Virus record (IMG/VR): IMGVR_UViG_3300030333_001113 | Location: 1-36,927 of that record | Strand: one strand, 5' to 3' | DNA from: a virus | Length of the DNA: 36,927 nt | In this document: positions 1-9,363 of the stretch, one piece after another | Layout of the letters: every line of letters starts with the position of its first letter | Position numbering within the stretch: position 1 is the stretch's first letter | Made by a program: the position numbers and the translations under genes | Notes under the pieces: generated by a model | The model's database searches: none | What the model saw: only the letters and a program-made list of their open reading frames with translations | What the model was told of the DNA's origin: nothing

Positions 1-453
1 GTCGCTTATGTAAACGCTATCGAGCGTGGAAAGGCGAAGACAATAGAAAACGTGACGGCGCTTGTGCAGTCGCTGCCGCCGCAGCTTTACAATTTATTCT
101 CATTTGGCACTCAAAACAAAATACAGCTGCCCGGCGATGATGAAACTGATTTGCGCAAGAAAAAACAGAAGAATGACGAATTCATCAGTGATACCCAAAC
201 CAAAATGCTTCGGTATCTTAGAAACCAGATTTCTGGCATCGAGGCTAAATACGATCTCGAAATAGATGGCGCTCTACCGACTCCCGAAGATGCAATACCT
301 TCTGATCGCATGACGCCGCAACAGCTCGGCGAACAGCAGCGTTTGAAAGATAAAGAAAAACGCCTAACGAAAAAAGATCGCATGACAGTGCGGCAGTTGT
401 TCACCTTAGAACGTCGCATAGAGCAAATTATCACGACGTTAAAAAAAGCGGCA
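1..453 (+). repeat. left copy of the diverged terminal repeat
   Basis: Bases 1-453 align with 36460-36927. The first 80 or so bases are almost identical, followed by a variable part (about 85-340) with in-frame gaps totalling 15 nt, then a nearly identical end. Both copies encode the same part of one protein in the same frame. This looks like overlap of two strain variants at the closure of a circular contig, rather than an exact packaging repeat. Confidence 0.85.
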
Positions 454-534
454 GATGACGGTTACGTTGATCCGCGAAATTTAGACGGCGGCGGCGATAA
501 CTCCCAAAGCCCAAACGAAAATAGAGGCAACTGA
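1..534 (+). CDS. internal virion protein, C-terminal part (5' end lies at 34993-36459 across the window junction)
   Basis: The reading frame is open from base 1, so the gene is truncated on the left. The same frame begins at 34993 and runs off the right edge. If the ends are joined, the protein has about 667 residues, the size expected for a T7 gp15-like internal (ejection) protein. The visible part is very hydrophilic and charged, with long helical, coiled-coil-like stretches (for example RMTPQQLGEQQRLKDKEKRL) and a Gly/Asn/Asp-rich tail. The stop TGA at 532-534 shares its last base with the ATG of the next gene. An apparent GTG start at 52 is only an internal codon. The role is inferred from position between a gp14-like gene and the large gp16-like gene; no enzymatic motif is visible. 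Confidence 0.75.
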   Translation, partial: VAYVNAIERGKAKTIENVTALVQSLPPQLYNLFSFGTQNKIQLPGDDETDLRKKKQKNDEFISDTQTKMLRYLRNQISGIEAKYDLEIDGALPTPEDAIPSDRMTPQQLGEQQRLKDKEKRLTKKDRMTVRQLFTLERRIEQIITTLKKAADDGYVDPRNLDGGGDNSQSPNENRGN

Positions 535-1898
535 TGATTATCGGTTCGACATCGATGATGGAGAGCAACCCGTATGCTCCCGAAAAGCCGCAGTCGCTTA
601 CTGATAAAATGGCCGAGAACGAAGAGCGTCGTGAGTTCATGCAGAGCAGAGTTGCGCAACAGCTTCACGAAGCGGAGATCGATCCAGAGATCGCTTTTGG
701 CCTCGATGCGCCACCGATAGGCATCGATGAAATGTCCTATACGGATAGCACGCTGGAAAGCGACGGCAACTGGTACGAGGCCAGCAAGATCGTACACGAC
801 TATCGTGAAAAGATTAACGCGTATGATGATCGACCGGCTGATCTGCGCGATAGAACGCTTTCTATTCTTGCTGGTCCGGTTGACCCGAGTGGTGCAGCGA
901 TGACAGATCGCAAACGTGCGATGGCGCATGATGCCAATGAGATATCAGAATACGGTATCGAGTACGCCGGGTATCTAACGCACAATTTTACAGGCAGCAC
1001 GATAGAATTTTCTAAAGCTGATGAGATGCCGCAAGAGGTGGCGTTGGCGACAGCGGCGCTGTTGGAAATGTATGACCGGACGCCTGACGTTTCTTGGCCC
1101 GGCACGTTTCGGTTTTTGAAGAACGCCGCTATCGATCCGCCGAATGCGGTCGGTCTCGGTAATTTGAAGATTGTCGGTGAATTGATAAAAGCTGGCGGCA
1201 AGGGCGCAATGAAAAAGCGTCTCATGCAAATTGCTCTTGGCTCTAGTGTAATCGGTGCGGAAGGCTCTGCCTATGCCGCTTGGTCCGACTATGTGCAACA
1301 GCGCATGCGGTTTCAGCCGCCGTCTGATGACGAGCTGCGTGACATGGATTACCCTGGGGAAGAACGCACGTTTCAGCCAGACTATGACAGCATAGGCCAA
1401 AGCGCCGCGCTGGGTTACGCGTTGGGGTCAGGTTTGACGGCTGCAGCTACACAAGCGCGTCCTGTTGTCGGCGCAGCGCGCGACGCTTTCAATCGGGCTG
1501 TATATGGCGACTTGGACGGCGGCGCGGTATTGCGCAGCGGCATTGGCCCGACTGATAAAATTGGTTTAGACGAAAACCAACCTTCAGCGACTGTCGATAC
1601 GCGCAGAATTGGCGACGTTATTGAAATAAGCAGAATAACAACGCCGGAAGAGTTGCGAGGCCAAGGTTTTGCAGAACAAAAATTATTAGAGCTTATAAAG
1701 CAAGCTGACGCAGAAAACGTGTCGCTGGCGCTCACACCGAGTGATGCATTTGGTGCAAATAAATCTCGTCTTTCCAAATGGTATAAACGGCATGGATTTG
1801 TGCCCAATAAAGGCCGAAATAAAAACTTTACGACAAAAGAGGCTTTGATCAGACCGCCGTCTTCGCAAGGCGATTTATTTACAGAGCCAACAGAATAA
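534..1898 (+). CDS. internal virion protein with C-terminal GNAT-like acetyltransferase domain
   Basis: The 454-residue product starts at an ATG that overlaps the preceding stop (TGATG) and has AGAGGC just upstream. The first ~330 residues are not recognisable: acidic, helical, with an Ala/Gly-rich segment near residue 285-315 (SAALGYALGSGLTAAATQAR). The last ~110 residues look like a GNAT fold: a strand (VIEISRITTPEELR), the acetyl-CoA-binding-like RGQGFAEQKLLELIKQA, and the late helix/strand KSRLSKWYKRHGFVPN. The gene sits between two ejection-protein genes, so the product is probably packaged and injected. What it might acetylate is unknown. The GNAT call rests on motif pattern only. Confidence 0.6.
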   Translation: MIIGSTSMMESNPYAPEKPQSLTDKMAENEERREFMQSRVAQQLHEAEIDPEIAFGLDAPPIGIDEMSYTDSTLESDGNWYEASKIVHDYREKINAYDDRPADLRDRTLSILAGPVDPSGAAMTDRKRAMAHDANEISEYGIEYAGYLTHNFTGSTIEFSKADEMPQEVALATAALLEMYDRTPDVSWPGTFRFLKNAAIDPPNAVGLGNLKIVGELIKAGGKGAMKKRLMQIALGSSVIGAEGSAYAAWSDYVQQRMRFQPPSDDELRDMDYPGEERTFQPDYDSIGQSAALGYALGSGLTAAATQARPVVGAARDAFNRAVYGDLDGGAVLRSGIGPTDKIGLDENQPSATVDTRRIGDVIEISRITTPEELRGQGFAEQKLLELIKQADAENVSLALTPSDAFGANKSRLSKWYKRHGFVPNKGRNKNFTTKEALIRPPSSQGDLFTEPTE

Positions 1899-1920
1899 AC
1901 GAACAACACACGAACTTAAC

Positions 1921-1946
1921 AAGGCGTTTTTTTAGACGCCTTTTTT
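1921..1946 (+). terminator. rho-independent terminator
   Basis: AAGGCGT (1921-1927) and ACGCCTT (1936-1942) form a 7-bp stem with an 8-nt loop, followed by six T (1941-1946). It lies only 12 nt upstream of the next start codon, so it separates the two internal-protein genes or attenuates expression of the large one. Confidence 0.8.
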
Positions 1947-1958
1947 ATTGGGTACAGC

Positions 1959-4900
1959 ATGCAAACACCGCGCATAAATTTGCCAAGCAAGGCGATGTCG
2001 ATGACAGAAGAGGAAATCCTCACGCTGGACGACGACGCAACAGATACGCCTATGGAAGAGGTGCAGGTCGCTGGCATGGGTCCACTAACCGAGCAAGCGC
2101 GAGGTGCGCTGCGTCGGCTTGGCTTGCTCCCCGCGCCAGAAGACACCGGCATTGGTTCATCGCTCACGACCGAGTTAGGTCGCGCGCGCCTCAAAGCGCG
2201 AGAGCTGGAGAAACGCGAGGCCGAGTTGTCGGAGACGATTGCCGGACAGACGCAGGTGCGCGGTGCGCGTGGTATTGGTGGCGGTCAAGCGGAGATCACC
2301 GACGAAGGTTTAGTGCCGTTACCGCGTTACAAAGTAAGTGAAACCGAAACAGGCTTTATTGTGCTGGATGAGGCAGACGGCACTGTCTTGGATATCTTCG
2401 AGACACAAGCCGAGGCTGCGGCGTTCGTTACGAACAGGACAACGCTGTCACGATCAGGACCGCCAGAGCCTACTATCACGCCCGACGCCGACGATGCGGT
2501 GCCACCGGAACAGCTCGATCCTGATGCCGGTATGGATCAAGAGAACCTTTTTGAGAGAACGCAAGCAGAAGGCAAATATGATCAGCATACCGAGATCGAT
2601 CTCGGCGACGATCAACTGAATACGCTGCTCGAAAATCGCCTTAACAATCCAAAGCTGCAAGCTGGCGTGCTTGGTGGCATACGCATGGTCGGCGAAGCCG
2701 GTGATGACAAGGTTCCGGATGAAGGCAACATCCGAAACCTGATCGGCGAAATGGCGAGGCAGATTCAAGGGCAACTGCCGAAGCAGCTGACCGAGCCGCT
2801 GCGCAACGAGCAGCTGCGGGACATGGCAGACCTTGTCGGCATGGACTCGGCACAACTTGCGAAACGCATGCGCAACGGTTTCCAGATCGACCCAAAGAAT
2901 CCCGGCGCGCTGGCGGCACACGTCGTTGCCGCAAAAGACCTGCTTGTCAGCGAGGTAAAAAAGCTCGACCAATTAGCTGATGCTGCCGGACCCGGCGCAA
3001 CCCTTATGGCAAAACTCGAATGGAAGCAGCAGGCAAATCTAGTCGCCAACTTGCAAGCGATGTACAAGGGCGCGCAAACGGATATCGCTCGCGCCCTGGC
3101 TGCGTTGCGCATACCGAACCGCGATGATGCAGCTCTGCTAGAGCGCGACTTCGCGCGGCTCGTCGAAGACATTGGCGGCGAGAAAACACTCGACGAACAG
3201 ATTGAAAGCTACAAGGCAATCGGTGCGGACGAGCTACACAAAAAGCTCAAGTATGCGCGCGGCGCGTCATTCATAAATCGCGCATTCAGTGCGGCGCATG
3301 AAATGTGGATCAATTCGATCCTGTCCGGTTATTGGACGCATGTGAAAAACATCGCTGGCGGTCTCAGCGCGATCTTGGCTGACGACATGGTGCTGGCTTA
3401 TTCAGCAGTCAGGCAATCGCTTGATGTCGGTGCGCAGCGGCAAATCGCTGGGCAGCAGGCAGACGTGACGTTCGGCGATGTTAAGGCGCGTCTCTATGGT
3501 CAACTAATGGCGTTCCAAGAAGCCTTTTCCGAGGCAGGCACACGCTTTGTTACACGCCAAGAAATATACGGCACGTCGAAGATCGAGAACCTTGGCACAA
3601 TTGTGAATCCGAGCTTTGCTGGCAGAACGATATCCGAGCAAGGTGATGCGTTCAGTGGGTCGGGACTTGGTTTAAGCGGTGGCCTCGCGACGCTCGCTGA
3701 CGTGCTTGGCACTGTTGCTACAGGCGCTCGATGGTCTACGCGTGCGCTGGTTGCAGAAGACACGTTTATGAAGGTGCTGGCATATCGCGGCTCGCTTTAT
3801 GAGCAAGCGTATCGTGAGGCAAGAACGCGCGGCAAGGAAGGCGATGATCTGTCCACGTTTATTGCTAACTTCATACATAATCCGCCAGAGAAAGCTATCG
3901 AAGAGGCCAAAGACTTAGCGCGCTATGTCACGCTGCAGACTGACATGGACGGCCAGCTTGCTGATCTGCAGAAGTTTCTACGCAAGACGCCGCTGATGCG
4001 CTGGATTGTTCCGTTCTACAAGACGCCGACAAATGCGCTGTTGTGGATCGTCGACCACAGCCCAGCAGCTCCGCTAACAAAACGATATCAGGACGACATG
4101 CTTGCTGGCGGCGCGCGAGCAGCGCAGGCGCGCAGTCGAATACAGGTCGGCACGGTGGCGTTCGGCGCAGCTATTACGGCGATGGCAAATGGAAAATGCG
4201 TCGGCGGTATAAGTTCCGACAAAGACGTGCGTGCGACTTATGAGAACCAAGGCATCTTGCCTTACACTTGCAAGATTGGCGACTACTGGATTCCGATGAA
4301 TACTTTTGAACCAGTCAGCTCGATTCTTATGCTTGTCGCTGACGTTTATGAAACGCTGTCTCATCCGTCGATGAAAGGCAAAGATTACGATGAACTCATA
4401 GGCGGCGCAATCGGCGCGATAGGGTATTCATTCACGCAAAAATCGTTTCTGGTAGGTCTGCAGAAATTTACGAAGGCAATTGGTGATCCAACCAGTTACG
4501 GCGAGCGATTAATCGGAAACTATGGCCGCAGTATGATACCGCAATCGGGCGCGCTGAATGAAATTCGCCGGTTAAACGATGACATTAAGCGGTTTCGATA
4601 TGATTACTTGGACGGCTTGATGGATCGCTTGCCGGGCTTGTCTACGAAGCTGCCTGCCGAGCGTGACTATTGGGGCCGCAAATCGACATTGCATCGCGCG
4701 TATTCGCCGCACAAGCCGAACAGAATAGACATTGAGTTTGGCCGGTTGGCGTATGGACCGGAGCCGCATCCGAATGGCTATGGTTTTGAGTTTAACCCAG
4801 ACGAGCGCGATTTCTTCAAACAACGTGCCGGACAGCTTTCAAAGCAGTTTATGGAAGAGTTCATGGACGGCAAAAGAAGCGCGGGCAAAGTCGAAGACTT

Positions 4901-5123
4901 TCGTCGTCACCAAGCGATGAGCATGCGCTCCAGTGGCGAATTTAAACAGAAAATCGACAAAGAACTGCGGCAGGCGTTTGCCGAACTAGCGCATGACGCG
5001 CAAGAGGAAGCGCATGAAGACGTTAAGGAAAGGTTCCCTGGCTACATCAAAGCCATGGAAGACCAAGAAGACTTTGAGATGAAGCAAACGGAAATATACA
5101 TGAAACGTCTAGGAATTGACTGA
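1959..5123 (+). CDS. large internal virion (DNA ejection) protein, T7 gp16-like in position
   Basis: A 1054-residue protein, the largest in the genome. The N-terminal ~250 residues are acidic and low-complexity. The middle is helical, with hydrophobic stretches such as WINSILSGYWTHVKNIAGGL (about residues 448-467). Around residue 670-690 it has LRKTPLMRWIVPFYKTPTNA, a Pro-Phe-x-x-Thr-Pro motif I associate with large ejection proteins of short-tailed phages. I see no N-terminal lytic transglycosylase motif, unlike T7 gp16. The ATG at 1959 has poor ribosome binding; ATG 2001, preceded by AAGG, would shorten it by 14 residues and is a real alternative. The stop overlaps the tail fibre start (TGATG). 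Confidence 0.7.
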   Translation: MQTPRINLPSKAMSMTEEEILTLDDDATDTPMEEVQVAGMGPLTEQARGALRRLGLLPAPEDTGIGSSLTTELGRARLKARELEKREAELSETIAGQTQVRGARGIGGGQAEITDEGLVPLPRYKVSETETGFIVLDEADGTVLDIFETQAEAAAFVTNRTTLSRSGPPEPTITPDADDAVPPEQLDPDAGMDQENLFERTQAEGKYDQHTEIDLGDDQLNTLLENRLNNPKLQAGVLGGIRMVGEAGDDKVPDEGNIRNLIGEMARQIQGQLPKQLTEPLRNEQLRDMADLVGMDSAQLAKRMRNGFQIDPKNPGALAAHVVAAKDLLVSEVKKLDQLADAAGPGATLMAKLEWKQQANLVANLQAMYKGAQTDIARALAALRIPNRDDAALLERDFARLVEDIGGEKTLDEQIESYKAIGADELHKKLKYARGASFINRAFSAAHEMWINSILSGYWTHVKNIAGGLSAILADDMVLAYSAVRQSLDVGAQRQIAGQQADVTFGDVKARLYGQLMAFQEAFSEAGTRFVTRQEIYGTSKIENLGTIVNPSFAGRTISEQGDAFSGSGLGLSGGLATLADVLGTVATGARWSTRALVAEDTFMKVLAYRGSLYEQAYREARTRGKEGDDLSTFIANFIHNPPEKAIEEAKDLARYVTLQTDMDGQLADLQKFLRKTPLMRWIVPFYKTPTNALLWIVDHSPAAPLTKRYQDDMLAGGARAAQARSRIQVGTVAFGAAITAMANGKCVGGISSDKDVRATYENQGILPYTCKIGDYWIPMNTFEPVSSILMLVADVYETLSHPSMKGKDYDELIGGAIGAIGYSFTQKSFLVGLQKFTKAIGDPTSYGERLIGNYGRSMIPQSGALNEIRRLNDDIKRFRYDYLDGLMDRLPGLSTKLPAERDYWGRKSTLHRAYSPHKPNRIDIEFGRLAYGPEPHPNGYGFEFNPDERDFFKQRAGQLSKQFMEEFMDGKRSAGKVEDFRRHQAMSMRSSGEFKQKIDKELRQAFAELAHDAQEEAHEDVKERFPGYIKAMEDQEDFEMKQTEIYMKRLGID

Positions 5124-6325
5124 TGACGGTATCGACAACGACGATCAAAAATAGCTACTCGGGCAACGGCAGCACGACTGCGTTCAGCTACACGTTCAAG
5201 GTCTTCGCCAGCTCCGAGGTAAAAGTCATCGTGCGCACCGACAGCACGGGTGCGGAAAGCGTGCGTGCCGAAGGCAGCGGCTCGACGAACTACGCGGTGA
5301 CCGGCGTCGGTGAAGCTGGTGGCGGCACAGTGACGTTTGTCACAGCTCCAGCGAGCGGCGAGACGGTCGTCATCTTACGTGACACGGCACTCACGCAGGC
5401 GACTGACTATCAACCAGCTGATCCGTTCCCGGCAGAGTCACACGAAGACGCACTCGATAAGCTGACGCATATCACGCAAGAGATTCAAGAAGAGCTGGAT
5501 CGCTCGTTCAAGGTCTCACGAACAAACGCAATCACCACGCCAGAGTTCGTCGACAGCGCGTCAACGCGAGCGTCTAAGCTGCTCGGCTTCAGCTCCGACG
5601 GCAACACTCTGCAAGCGACAACCGGACGCGTCAGTACGGTCAGCGTGAGCAACGTGGCGGTTTCTGGCGGCGCTTCACAAGCGGCGACCGTTAGTTTCAA
5701 CGATACGACTGGTGCCCTGGCTTTGGGTATCCCCGTGGGATCGACCGGGGCAACTGGCGCAACGGGCGCGGCTGGTGTGTTTTCAGAAATTGCCAGCCAA
5801 GCCGAAGCTGAAGGCGGCACAAATAACGTCAAGGGCATGACGGCCTTGCGGGTCAAGCAAGCTGTCGATAGCTACGGGTTGCTCGCCTCAAACAATCTGA
5901 GCGACGTGACGGCATCGACAGCAAGATCAAACTTGGGCTTGGTGATCGGCACGAATGTGCAAGCGTTTGATGCGGATACGCTCAAAGCGGACACTGCCGA
6001 TGAATTGACCGCAGGCTATAGCAGTGCGGCAGAGGACGCGGGCACCAAAAGCAGCGGTACTTTCACGCCTTCACCGGACGGCGGCAACTTTCAGCATTTC
6101 GTAAACGGAGGCGCGCACACGCTGGGCGTGCCAGCAAAAAATTGCGCGATGGTGTTGCTTATGAAGAACAACTCTAGCGCCGGAACGCTGACAACGAGCG
6201 GCTATACAAAGGTAGACGGTGACGATCTCAGCACGACAAATGGCGACGAGTTCTTCCTGTACATCACAAGATATAACGATGGTTCTACGTCGTTCAGTGC
6301 GCTTACCGTGAAGGCGCTGCAATGA
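5123..6325 (+). CDS. tail fibre protein with T7 gp17-like N-terminal domain
   Basis: Residues 1-140 match the T7 tail fibre N-terminal (tail-attachment) family: STTTIKNSYSGNGSTTAFSY, then a beta-rich part, then PFPAESHEDALDKLTHITQE and EELDRSFKVS, which leads into the shaft. A short collagen-like GSTGATGATGAAG run near residue 207-219 marks a trimeric stalk. The last ~100 residues are beta-rich. At 400 residues it is shorter than T7 gp17, so it may be an adaptor or short fibre carrying the larger protein encoded next. It overlaps its neighbours at both ends, which implies translational coupling. It would act on the virion surface in host recognition. Confidence 0.85.
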   Translation: MTVSTTTIKNSYSGNGSTTAFSYTFKVFASSEVKVIVRTDSTGAESVRAEGSGSTNYAVTGVGEAGGGTVTFVTAPASGETVVILRDTALTQATDYQPADPFPAESHEDALDKLTHITQEIQEELDRSFKVSRTNAITTPEFVDSASTRASKLLGFSSDGNTLQATTGRVSTVSVSNVAVSGGASQAATVSFNDTTGALALGIPVGSTGATGATGAAGVFSEIASQAEAEGGTNNVKGMTALRVKQAVDSYGLLASNNLSDVTASTARSNLGLVIGTNVQAFDADTLKADTADELTAGYSSAAEDAGTKSSGTFTPSPDGGNFQHFVNGGAHTLGVPAKNCAMVLLMKNNSSAGTLTTSGYTKVDGDDLSTTNGDEFFLYITRYNDGSTSFSALTVKALQ

Positions 6326-8718
6326 GTCTTATACCTATTGTGCAAGGCGGTCACAGTACCGCGTCGGATTTTGATACCACGCTTATCGGCAATTCAGTGT
6401 GGTTTGACGGAAGTGCCGATGAATTGACGAGAAGCACGACAAGTCACAGTTCGACTGAAGTTGTCATGGCGTGTTGGTTCCAATTCACAAATTTGGCGGC
6501 ATCAAATAAAGGGCTAATGGGCCTTGGCACCGGAACAAGCGGCTCAAACAATTCTGGTCTGTGGTTCAGTACCGACAACGGTGCGAACACGGTCTATTTT
6601 TATGCGAACGGGCAAGCGGCATACACCACACAAGTTCTTCGGGACATAGGCTGGTATCACATCCTCGGAAGTTGGAAGTTGGACGAGTCGGGCACTGCCA
6701 AAGGCAAACTGTTTATAAATGGGTCAGAAGTAACCAGTTTTTCCTCTGACGGAAGAGGTAGCTGGGGGACCAGCTTTAACAGTACGGCAACTCAATCAGT
6801 CGGCAGTGCTTTCGACACGACGATGTTCCCCGGTTATATCGCCCAGCCAATTATGTTAGATGGTCAATCAATACAGGGCGGTGATGTAGCGATCACAGAT
6901 TTCGTTGATACATTCACATTTGGGGCAAACGGTTCTCAAATTATTCCAAAGAAAAATGTTGCTGCATTAGCAGGCGCTGCTGGTGGAAACAGTTTTTGCC
7001 TAGATTTTGCCAATAGCGGCGATCTCGGAAATGACGTCAGCGGAAATAACAAAGACCTCACGACTAGCATGGGAACGGACCATCAGTCGAGCAACACGCC
7101 GAGCTTAGTCTACCCGACGCTCAACCCGCTCGCACAAAACTCAACAGGTGTAACACTGTCAGAGGGCAATTTAGGTGTCGCACGGTCGTCATCGTCACAA
7201 GGCGTTGTTCCGGCGACAATGGGGATGACGAGCGGAAAATTTTATTGCGAAGTGACGATCAACGATTCCTCAAATTTTGTGGTTGGTCTTGTTGAGGGAC
7301 AACTTCTCTCAACGGCTAACCGTTATCTAGGTCAAGACTCGAACACCTACGGTTATGATGCTGGCGGCCAAAAGGTCACTGGCGGAAGCTACTCAAGCTA
7401 CGGAACTTCGTACACTTCGGGAGATGTAGTCAGCATTATTTTCGACGCCGACGCCGGTAAGTTATTTTTCGGGAAAGACGGCACGGTACAAAATAGTGGC
7501 AACCCGGTTGACGGTACGAATTTCGCTTTTGAAAATCTTACAAACGGCCCCTACTTTTTTGCCGCTTCGGTAGAAAATGTTTCTTCGGCAAATGTCTTTA
7601 ATTTTGGAACGTCGTCTTTCGCGCACACACCGCCGACTGGGTTCGTTGCGCTTAACAGCGCAAACCTCACCGCACCGACGCACTTTGGCTGCGACTATTT
7701 CACGCCGGTAAAATACACTGGCAACGGCACTGCAATCGGTTCCGGTGGCAAAGCAGTCACGGGTGCAAATCTTCAGCCCGATTTCGTCTGGATAAAAAAC
7801 CGAGACGCTTCCGACAGTCACGCTCTGTACGACGTTGTTAGAGGAACGACAAAGCAAGCTGAAACAGACACCACTGCAATCGAGACCACGGAAGCGGAGG
7901 GTCTAAGCACCTTTGGCTCCGATGGCTTCACGGTCGGCAGCTTAGCCGAAGTCAACACCTCTTCCGAAGACTTTATCTCTTGGAACTTTAAGGCAGGCGG
8001 TAGCGCATCATCAAATGGCAGCGGGTCAATTACAAGTTCCGTCTCTGCCGCCGCGCCGGGTCACTTTTCAATCGTATCTTGGACAGGTAACACCACTGCC
8101 GGTGCTACCGTCGGGCATGGGCTGGGCGGTACACCGGAATTTATTATTGGGATTGCACGCAATGAGTCCGGCGAAAATAAGCCCGTTTATCACAAATTCA
8201 TGACAGCAGATACCGACCATTTGAAGATTAACGAGAACAACGCTCAAGGCACGGCTGGCACGACTATTTGGGATGTATCTGCTATGTCGTCAACGGTCAT
8301 TGGACTCGGCGCAGCAGCTCAGTCCAACAGCACAAATGGCATGATTGCTTTCTGTTTCCGATCTGTGCCGGGTGTGTGCAAAGTAGGCAGCTATGTCGGC
8401 AACGGCAACGCAGATGGACCCTACGTCGTTACGGGGTTCACGCCTAGCTGGGTTATGGTCAAGCCCATTGGTGCTTCGAATCCTTGGACAATAACGGATA
8501 CCGCTCGCGATCCAGTTAATGCAACGACTCGTCGTTTGCACCCAAACCTTAATCAAGCTGAAGAGACTGATTCACTCACTTGTGGCGATATTTTGGCCGA
8601 TGGTTTTAAGGTGCGCGCGTCGCATGGCAACGTGAATCAAAGTGGTATTAGCTTTTTATATGTCGCTCTCAGCCAGATAGCTGGCAACGGCACCCTGCCG
8701 CCCATACTAGGAAGGTAG
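6322..8718 (+). CDS. receptor-binding/tail protein with LamG-like and SPRY-like domains
   Basis: This 798-residue protein begins inside the previous stop (ATGA). In order, it shows a concanavalin/LamG-like domain (about residues 20-200: VWFDGSADELTRSTTS, WYHILGSWKLDESGTAKGKL); a SPRY-like domain (about 290-440: SGKFYCEVTINDSSNFVVGL, GDVVSIIFDADAGKLFFGKD, PYFFAASVE); and a C-terminal domain starting near 465 with QPDFVWIKNRDASDSHALYD and SWTGNTTAGATVGHGLGGTP. I recognise that last region as a DUF found in tail proteins of marine phages. Lectin-like folds suit glycan or surface binding, so host recognition is the likely role. Domain limits are approximate. Confidence 0.8.
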   Translation: MSLIPIVQGGHSTASDFDTTLIGNSVWFDGSADELTRSTTSHSSTEVVMACWFQFTNLAASNKGLMGLGTGTSGSNNSGLWFSTDNGANTVYFYANGQAAYTTQVLRDIGWYHILGSWKLDESGTAKGKLFINGSEVTSFSSDGRGSWGTSFNSTATQSVGSAFDTTMFPGYIAQPIMLDGQSIQGGDVAITDFVDTFTFGANGSQIIPKKNVAALAGAAGGNSFCLDFANSGDLGNDVSGNNKDLTTSMGTDHQSSNTPSLVYPTLNPLAQNSTGVTLSEGNLGVARSSSSQGVVPATMGMTSGKFYCEVTINDSSNFVVGLVEGQLLSTANRYLGQDSNTYGYDAGGQKVTGGSYSSYGTSYTSGDVVSIIFDADAGKLFFGKDGTVQNSGNPVDGTNFAFENLTNGPYFFAASVENVSSANVFNFGTSSFAHTPPTGFVALNSANLTAPTHFGCDYFTPVKYTGNGTAIGSGGKAVTGANLQPDFVWIKNRDASDSHALYDVVRGTTKQAETDTTAIETTEAEGLSTFGSDGFTVGSLAEVNTSSEDFISWNFKAGGSASSNGSGSITSSVSAAAPGHFSIVSWTGNTTAGATVGHGLGGTPEFIIGIARNESGENKPVYHKFMTADTDHLKINENNAQGTAGTTIWDVSAMSSTVIGLGAAAQSNSTNGMIAFCFRSVPGVCKVGSYVGNGNADGPYVVTGFTPSWVMVKPIGASNPWTITDTARDPVNATTRRLHPNLNQAEETDSLTCGDILADGFKVRASHGNVNQSGISFLYVALSQIAGNGTLPPILGR

Positions 8719-8724
8719 TTACAA

Positions 8725-9363
8725 ATGATAGCACTCGAAAACGACGGCAACGTCACGTACCAAGGATCATGGACGCGCCGCTTACAGGAAATGACCGGCC
8801 TCGTCGGCAACAAACAGCCGCCGCTACCGCATCCGACTGCTGCTGGCACCTTGCGCGCTGTCGAATACGTCAAACCCTCGTTGCTCGCGTATCAAACTGA
8901 TGGCGCGGAAAGCGGAGAGCTTGACGGCGATGTTTGGAAAATTACCGTAGCAGCGAAAGATTTGTCGCTCGATCAATCGAAGGCGCAGGCTCTGAATGAA
9001 ATTGCGGTCACGCGCTTCGACGTGGAAACTGGCGGCGTGATCGTTGCGGGCAAGTATTACAGCACCGATAGGGATAGTCAGTCTGCGATAGCACGCGCAT
9101 CTGGTACGGTTAGCTGGAAATGTAATTCCACGGTGACGCGCAAAATTGATGACGTTGACACTGTGTGCGTTGGCTCTGCCGAATTTGCTAACAGCGACAT
9201 GGATGCCGTAGGCACCGCAGTCACCGCGCACGTTGCAGCGTGCTATGCCCGCGAGGCCGAGTTGATGACAGCCATCAACGCAGCCGACAGCGTGTCGGCG
9301 TTGCGGTCAATTGACCTGACGAGCGGCTGGGCGTCGGTGCCGCCGCCTGACCCTGGATTATGA
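8725..9363 (+). CDS. tail-associated protein with DUF4376-like domain
   Basis: A 212-residue product with good ribosome binding (GGAAGG, 8725 ATG). Residues ~75-205 follow the DUF4376 pattern: paired basic/acidic start (QALNEIAVTRFDVETGGVIV), AGKYYSTDRDSQSAIARASG, a central W, and a helical end with HVAACYAREAELMTAINAAD and the closing SIDLTSGW. The family is common next to tail fibre genes, where it may help fibre assembly or sit on the fibre; the exact role is unknown. It overlaps the next start by 4 nt. Confidence 0.65.
   Translation: MIALENDGNVTYQGSWTRRLQEMTGLVGNKQPPLPHPTAAGTLRAVEYVKPSLLAYQTDGAESGELDGDVWKITVAAKDLSLDQSKAQALNEIAVTRFDVETGGVIVAGKYYSTDRDSQSAIARASGTVSWKCNSTVTRKIDDVDTVCVGSAEFANSDMDAVGTAVTAHVAACYAREAELMTAINAADSVSALRSIDLTSGWASVPPPDPGL

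Noticed and set aside
1-453. Direct terminal repeat of a linear T7-like genome
   Set aside because: The two copies differ in many positions and by 15 nt in length; a packaged terminal repeat would be identical.
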